Assembly: GCA_017551515.1 (NCBI GenBank)
Contig: JAFZLK010000029.1
Span: 1 to 64,000, forward strand
DNA: 64,000 bases
Direction of reading: 5' to 3'
Origin: Bacteroidales bacterium
Lineage (GTDB): Bacteria > Bacteroidota > Bacteroidia > Bacteroidales > ML635J-15
Below, in pieces: positions 61,645 through 64,000 of this stretch; the stretch's first letter is position 1; every line of letters starts with the position of its first letter. The position numbers and the translations under genes were made by a program. The notes under the pieces are model-generated. The model did no database searches, was not told the origin of the DNA, and saw nothing but the letters and a program-made list of their open reading frames with translations.

Positions 61645-61665
61645 TTCCTTAAATTTATTATTGCA
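61645..61665 (+). repeat. Exact 21-bp promoter-upstream repeat, copy 2
   Basis: Same 21 bases as 60914-60934, upstream of rseC with the same 18-base spacing to a -7 box. The two copies enclose the toxin-antitoxin pair. Confidence 0.85.
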
Positions 61666-61683
61666 GAAAAACTTTTCTTAATG

Positions 61684-61691
61684 TATTTTTG
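61684..61691 (+). promoter_or_regulatory. -7 box TATTTTTG of rseC
   Basis: TAnnTTTG match 26 bases before the rseC ATG at 61718. Confidence 0.6.
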
Positions 61692-61717
61692 CAATCGCTA
61701 TAATTGTGTATTGCAAA

Positions 61718-62143
61718 ATGGCAGCATCGGAAATATCGCATGTAGGTACGGTAAAGTCGGTTGAGGGCAATACCGCCACCGTCGAAATTCAGGTTTCGTC
61801 GGCTTGTGCATCGTGCAAGGCCACATCGTTCTGCGGTTCAAGCGAATCGGGCAGTCGTGTCATCGAGGCGCAACTTGCGGAAGGTCAAACCATTTCGGTG
61901 GGCGACGAGGTACGCGTGCTTATGACGCAGACAATGGGCACAAAGGCAATCATTATAGGTTATGTTATTCCATCGGCCGTAGTGCTGGCAGGACTTTTCG
62001 TGCTGATAGGTGTAGGTATGAACGAAGGTATTGCCGCGTTGATTTCGCTTGGCTTGCTGACGATTTACTATGTGGTACTCTACCTGTTGCGTGACAAATT
62101 AAAAAAGGAGTTTAACTTTAAAATCGAAAGGCAAAATGTCTGA
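61718..62143 (+). CDS. rseC: RseC/SoxR-reducing system protein
   Basis: 141 residues from ATG 61718. The N-terminal part has the RseC cysteines CASCKATSFC near residues 30-39. Two membrane segments follow (AIIIGYVIPSAVVLAGLFVLIGVG and IAALISLGLLTIYYVVLYLL), then a short basic tail. RseC family proteins are usually encoded at the head of the rnf electron-transport operon in Bacteroidetes; here no rnf gene follows, and the next gene is a convergent VapC-type toxin. Confidence 0.88.
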   Translation: MAASEISHVGTVKSVEGNTATVEIQVSSACASCKATSFCGSSESGSRVIEAQLAEGQTISVGDEVRVLMTQTMGTKAIIIGYVIPSAVVLAGLFVLIGVGMNEGIAALISLGLLTIYYVVLYLLRDKLKKEFNFKIERQNV

Positions 62144-62205
62144 CAGGCCAAAAGGCTTGCTGTGTAATTACTTTATCAACGGCATATTATCTTTTTAATC
62201 CTTGT

Positions 62206-62607
62206 TCAGCGTCTCACCCAATTCTCGATTTTAACACCAGGCATCTGCGAAAAATGTTTTACATTGTCTGTTACCAAGATGAGGTTGTAATGTCGTGCTG
62301 TTGCTCCTATCAGGATGTCAAAGTCTTCAACAGATAGTCCGTTGCTTACCAAATGCTGTCGAATTTCTGCATAATCTTTTATTGTCTCCGTAATGGCTAT
62401 CGTGCCGATGTCGTTTTTAAAATCGTTGACTTCGTTAAGATGTCTTTCTACGCTTTTGCTGTGAAGCGCACCAAATAGCAATTCTGCGTAAGTTATTTCA
62501 CTAATACACAATTCTTTGAAATCAATTTGGGCAATTTTTTCTGCTACACCGTTTCGCTTTTTGAAATATTCAATACAGATGTTTGTGTCAAGAATATATT
62601 TGTACAT
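62206..62607 (-). CDS. VapC-type PIN-domain ribonuclease toxin
   Basis: 133 residues. PIN-domain acidic residues: YILDTNICIEYFK (Asp7), ISEITYAELLFGA (Glu near 42), FDILIGATARHYNLILVTDN (Asp near 100 and 118). It cleaves RNA, often initiator tRNA, when the antitoxin is lost. It starts 2 bases after the antitoxin stop. Confidence 0.9.
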   Translation of the reverse strand: MYKYILDTNICIEYFKKRNGVAEKIAQIDFKELCISEITYAELLFGALHSKSVERHLNEVNDFKNDIGTIAITETIKDYAEIRQHLVSNGLSVEDFDILIGATARHYNLILVTDNVKHFSQMPGVKIENWVRR

Positions 62608-62609
62608 AA

Positions 62610-62885
62610 TCAGTCAAAACTTTGAATAGTCCTGCTACCTTTTTTATTACCGCGACTTTGTTTTAGAATTTCTTCAACATCATCATCACCGCTGTCGTTT
62701 GCCCAGCATCCAGCAAGCGAACGGAAATTTTTTTCACGTTCATACTCTAAGTCTGCAGAATCCATAGTTTTCGGTTCGCGAACTGAATCCAACAGCAAAA
62801 CTGCAAGTTCAAGTTTTGCACTGGCACTTAATTCTTTTAGTGTCGGCCAGAAAGATGCTATCACAGGAGATTTAATCGCTTCCAT
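62610..62885 (-). CDS. Antitoxin partner of the VapC-type toxin
   Basis: 91 residues: MEAIKSPVIASFWPTLKELSASAKLELAVLLLDSVREP, then a DLEYEREKNFRSLAGCWAND stretch resembling DUF2281-like or VapB-associated proteins. Basic C-terminus. Its start is preceded by a promoter box; pairing with vapC rather than a recognised DNA-binding fold supports the call. Confidence 0.75.
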   Translation of the reverse strand: MEAIKSPVIASFWPTLKELSASAKLELAVLLLDSVREPKTMDSADLEYEREKNFRSLAGCWANDSGDDDVEEILKQSRGNKKGSRTIQSFD

Positions 62886-62899
62886 TTTTACTTTTTTTG

Positions 62900-62907
62900 C
62901 AAAAATA
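62900..62907 (-). promoter_or_regulatory. -7 box TATTTTTG of the VapC-type pair
   Basis: Minus-strand TAnnTTTG match 15 bases upstream of the antitoxin start. Confidence 0.6.
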
Positions 62908-63033
62908 CTTATTTTTCTAATCTCCGCAAATTACGTTTGCAATAATTTTTTTTATAACCTCAAATTGTACAGACGCAATATCTTGTGTCTCAACTAAACC
63001 ATTTCAAACCATCCTAAACATTTTCCTTTTTTC

Positions 63034-63064
63034 TTTGCATTTCCATTCCAATACATTATATTTG
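63034..63064 (+). promoter_or_regulatory. Promoter of the second BspA-like gene or its leader RNA
   Basis: TTTG (63034-63037), 19 bases, then TATATTTG (63057-63064). The core CCAATACATTATATTTG differs by one base from the promoter of the giant LRR gene on the left edge, with identical 19-base spacing. The predicted leader is about 300 bases. Confidence 0.75.
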
Positions 63065-63173
63065 CCTTGCGATAATGCACAAATTGTATAACCTAAAAAC
63101 ACAACATAAATGACTTAGAAAACAAACATAATTAATTGACTTTAAAATAAAAAAGCGTTTTTGCTTTTGTCCT

Positions 63174-63312
63174 TATTCTTAAATTCTGGAAAATTTATGC
63201 GATGTGGCAATAGTGAAAATGCTCGCGGTTTTTCCGTGGGCTTTTCTTATTCATCGCAGGGTATTTCCAGAAACCTAAGAATAGATAAGAGTTAATCGAA
63301 GCCCACTTTTTT
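63174..63312 (+). ncRNA. Candidate structured leader RNA with two exclusive folds
   Basis: Fold 1 is a long rod: TATTCTTA (63174-63181) pairs with TAAGAATA (63276-63283), TTCTGGAAA (63184-63192) with TTTCCAGAA (63264-63272), GCGATG (63199-63204) with CATCGC (63252-63257), and a further inner stem to a TTTTT loop. Fold 2 pairs GTGGGCTT (63236-63243) with AAGCCCAC (63299-63306), directly followed by six Ts, like a terminator. The folds share bases and cannot coexist. It may be a regulatory leader or a free-standing small RNA; no known family was recognised. Confidence 0.5.
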
Positions 63313-63366
63313 ATAGTTGAATGTAAAATGCTGTTTGGGGCTTGCAGCGAAGAAACAAAATGAATT

Positions 63367-64000
63367 ATGAAGAGATTTTTATCATTTTTGATTTATATAG
63401 TCCTATTTGGTGGTTATGCAATGGCCTATCACTTTTCATCAGTAAGCGAAAGCGGACAAACATTATATTATAACATTACATCAAATACGGAACCCTATAC
63501 TGTAGAAGTGACTTATCAAACTGGACAAAATGTTGACAATAATTGGGTCGGTTACTCTACATATCCGATTGGCAATCTTACAATACCTGCATCTGTTACT
63601 TACAACAATAAGATATATTCAGTAACAAGCATAGGCACTGATGCTTTTAGTGGGTGTAGAGGACTTACATCTGTTACAATTCCCCGTTACATTACGAGTA
63701 TTGGGTGGTGTGCTTTTAAAAATTGTGATGGATTGACATCTGTTTATTATAATGGTGATATAGCAGAATGGTGCGGAATTTCATTTGCGTCCCAACCGCT
63801 TACCTATGCACATAACTTATATATTAACAATCAGTTGGTGACGGATTTGGTAATACCAGAAACGATAACAGAGATAAAGTCGTATGCTTTTTCTGGAGCA
63901 TCTTGTCTTACTTCTGTAACAATCCCCAATTCGATTACAAGCATTGGCTATAAAGCATTTGCTAAATGTTATGGGCTTCCAACGGTGACAATCCCCAGTT
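63367..64000 (+). CDS. BspA-like leucine-rich-repeat surface protein (3' end outside window)
   Basis: At least 211 residues, open to the right edge. Signal peptide MKRFLSFLIYIVLFGGYAMA, then the same cap as the left-edge protein (HFSSVSESGQTLYYNITSN). LRR_5/BspA repeats follow: VTSIGTDAFSGCRGLTSVTI, ITSIGWCAFKNCDGLTSVYY, and a WCGISF insert seen in other BspA proteins, then ITEIKSYAFSGASCLTSVTI. Exported and likely surface-displayed. Start is 63367; a nearby ATG at 63360 is out of frame. Confidence 0.93.
   Translation, partial: MKRFLSFLIYIVLFGGYAMAYHFSSVSESGQTLYYNITSNTEPYTVEVTYQTGQNVDNNWVGYSTYPIGNLTIPASVTYNNKIYSVTSIGTDAFSGCRGLTSVTIPRYITSIGWCAFKNCDGLTSVYYNGDIAEWCGISFASQPLTYAHNLYINNQLVTDLVIPETITEIKSYAFSGASCLTSVTIPNSITSIGYKAFAKCYGLPTVTIPS

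Larger units (their letters stand above)
62886..63366. other. Spacer holding the leader RNA and promoter of the second BspA-like gene
   Basis: 481 bases without a protein gene. It contains the vapBC promoter box (62900-62907), the promoter at 63034-63064, a short terminator-like hairpin AAAAGC / GCTTTT (63151-63168) and the structured region 63174-63312. Confidence 0.7.

Noticed and set aside
63174..63283. Assignment of the rod-shaped RNA as 6S RNA
   Set aside because: Internal loops are only about six bases, without the wide central bubble expected of 6S RNA, and no purine operon context is present.

Overview
The window is chromosomal DNA from a member of the Bacteroidetes, most likely order Bacteroidales. 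The evidence is TAnnTTTG promoter boxes with no Shine-Dalgarno pattern, a PorZ protein and a C-terminal sorting domain of the type IX secretion system, a BspA-like surface protein at each edge, many small lipoproteins, a peptidase of the PepD type, and families typical of the phylum (DUF4412, DUF6427-like, RseC, LysM-substrate-binding fusions). No tRNA, rRNA, CRISPR array, transposase or integrase was seen.

Layout. 1-7272 (minus): the start and most of a giant leucine-rich-repeat surface protein that runs off the left edge. 7464-12413 (plus): a DUF4412 protein, then ftsK, a LolA-like protein and folP. 12595-18315 (plus): recQ, a lipoprotein, purD, a DUF6427-like membrane protein and a polyprenyl diphosphate synthase, tightly spaced like one operon. 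18320-23295 (mostly minus): an orphan Vsr endonuclease, an acyltransferase, an unknown protein, dut, a polysaccharide flippase and rpmH, the last too short for most ORF callers. 23616-31696: a YgjP-like metalloprotease, a GT2 glycosyltransferase with a TMTC-like membrane TPR protein, a FISUMP-type lipoprotein and a methyltransferase, separated by long repeat-filled spacers. 31748-36175 (plus): recG and dnaK. 36232-39700: an accessory stretch with a DUF1016 nuclease, a DUF4143 ATPase and decayed gene remnants. 39762-47310: lipoproteins, a YitT-family protein, a flavodoxin-like protein, a methyltransferase, an acyl-CoA synthetase, an outer-membrane protein and recO. 47538-55692 (minus): a six-gene envelope operon (thioredoxin-like, LysM-PBP, rseP, unknown, rdgB, porZ). 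55879-58860 (plus): a frameshifted S74/type IX cargo gene and a GH16 glucanase flanked by two related lipoproteins. 59187-62885: pepD, a ParE-type toxin-antitoxin pair, rseC, and a VapC-type pair. 63034-64000: a structured leader RNA and the start of a second BspA-like gene.

Themes. Most genes whose upstream region could be inspected have a recognisable -7 box, often only a few bases from the start codon. dnaK instead has a near-consensus sigma-54 promoter. In two places an accessory gene is bordered by a duplicated copy of a neighbouring transcription signal: the dnaK terminator is duplicated around the DUF1016 gene, and a promoter-upstream 21-mer is duplicated around the ParE toxin-antitoxin pair. 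Non-coding spacers hold several dispersed repeat families. All identifications come from reading the sequence; no database search was run.
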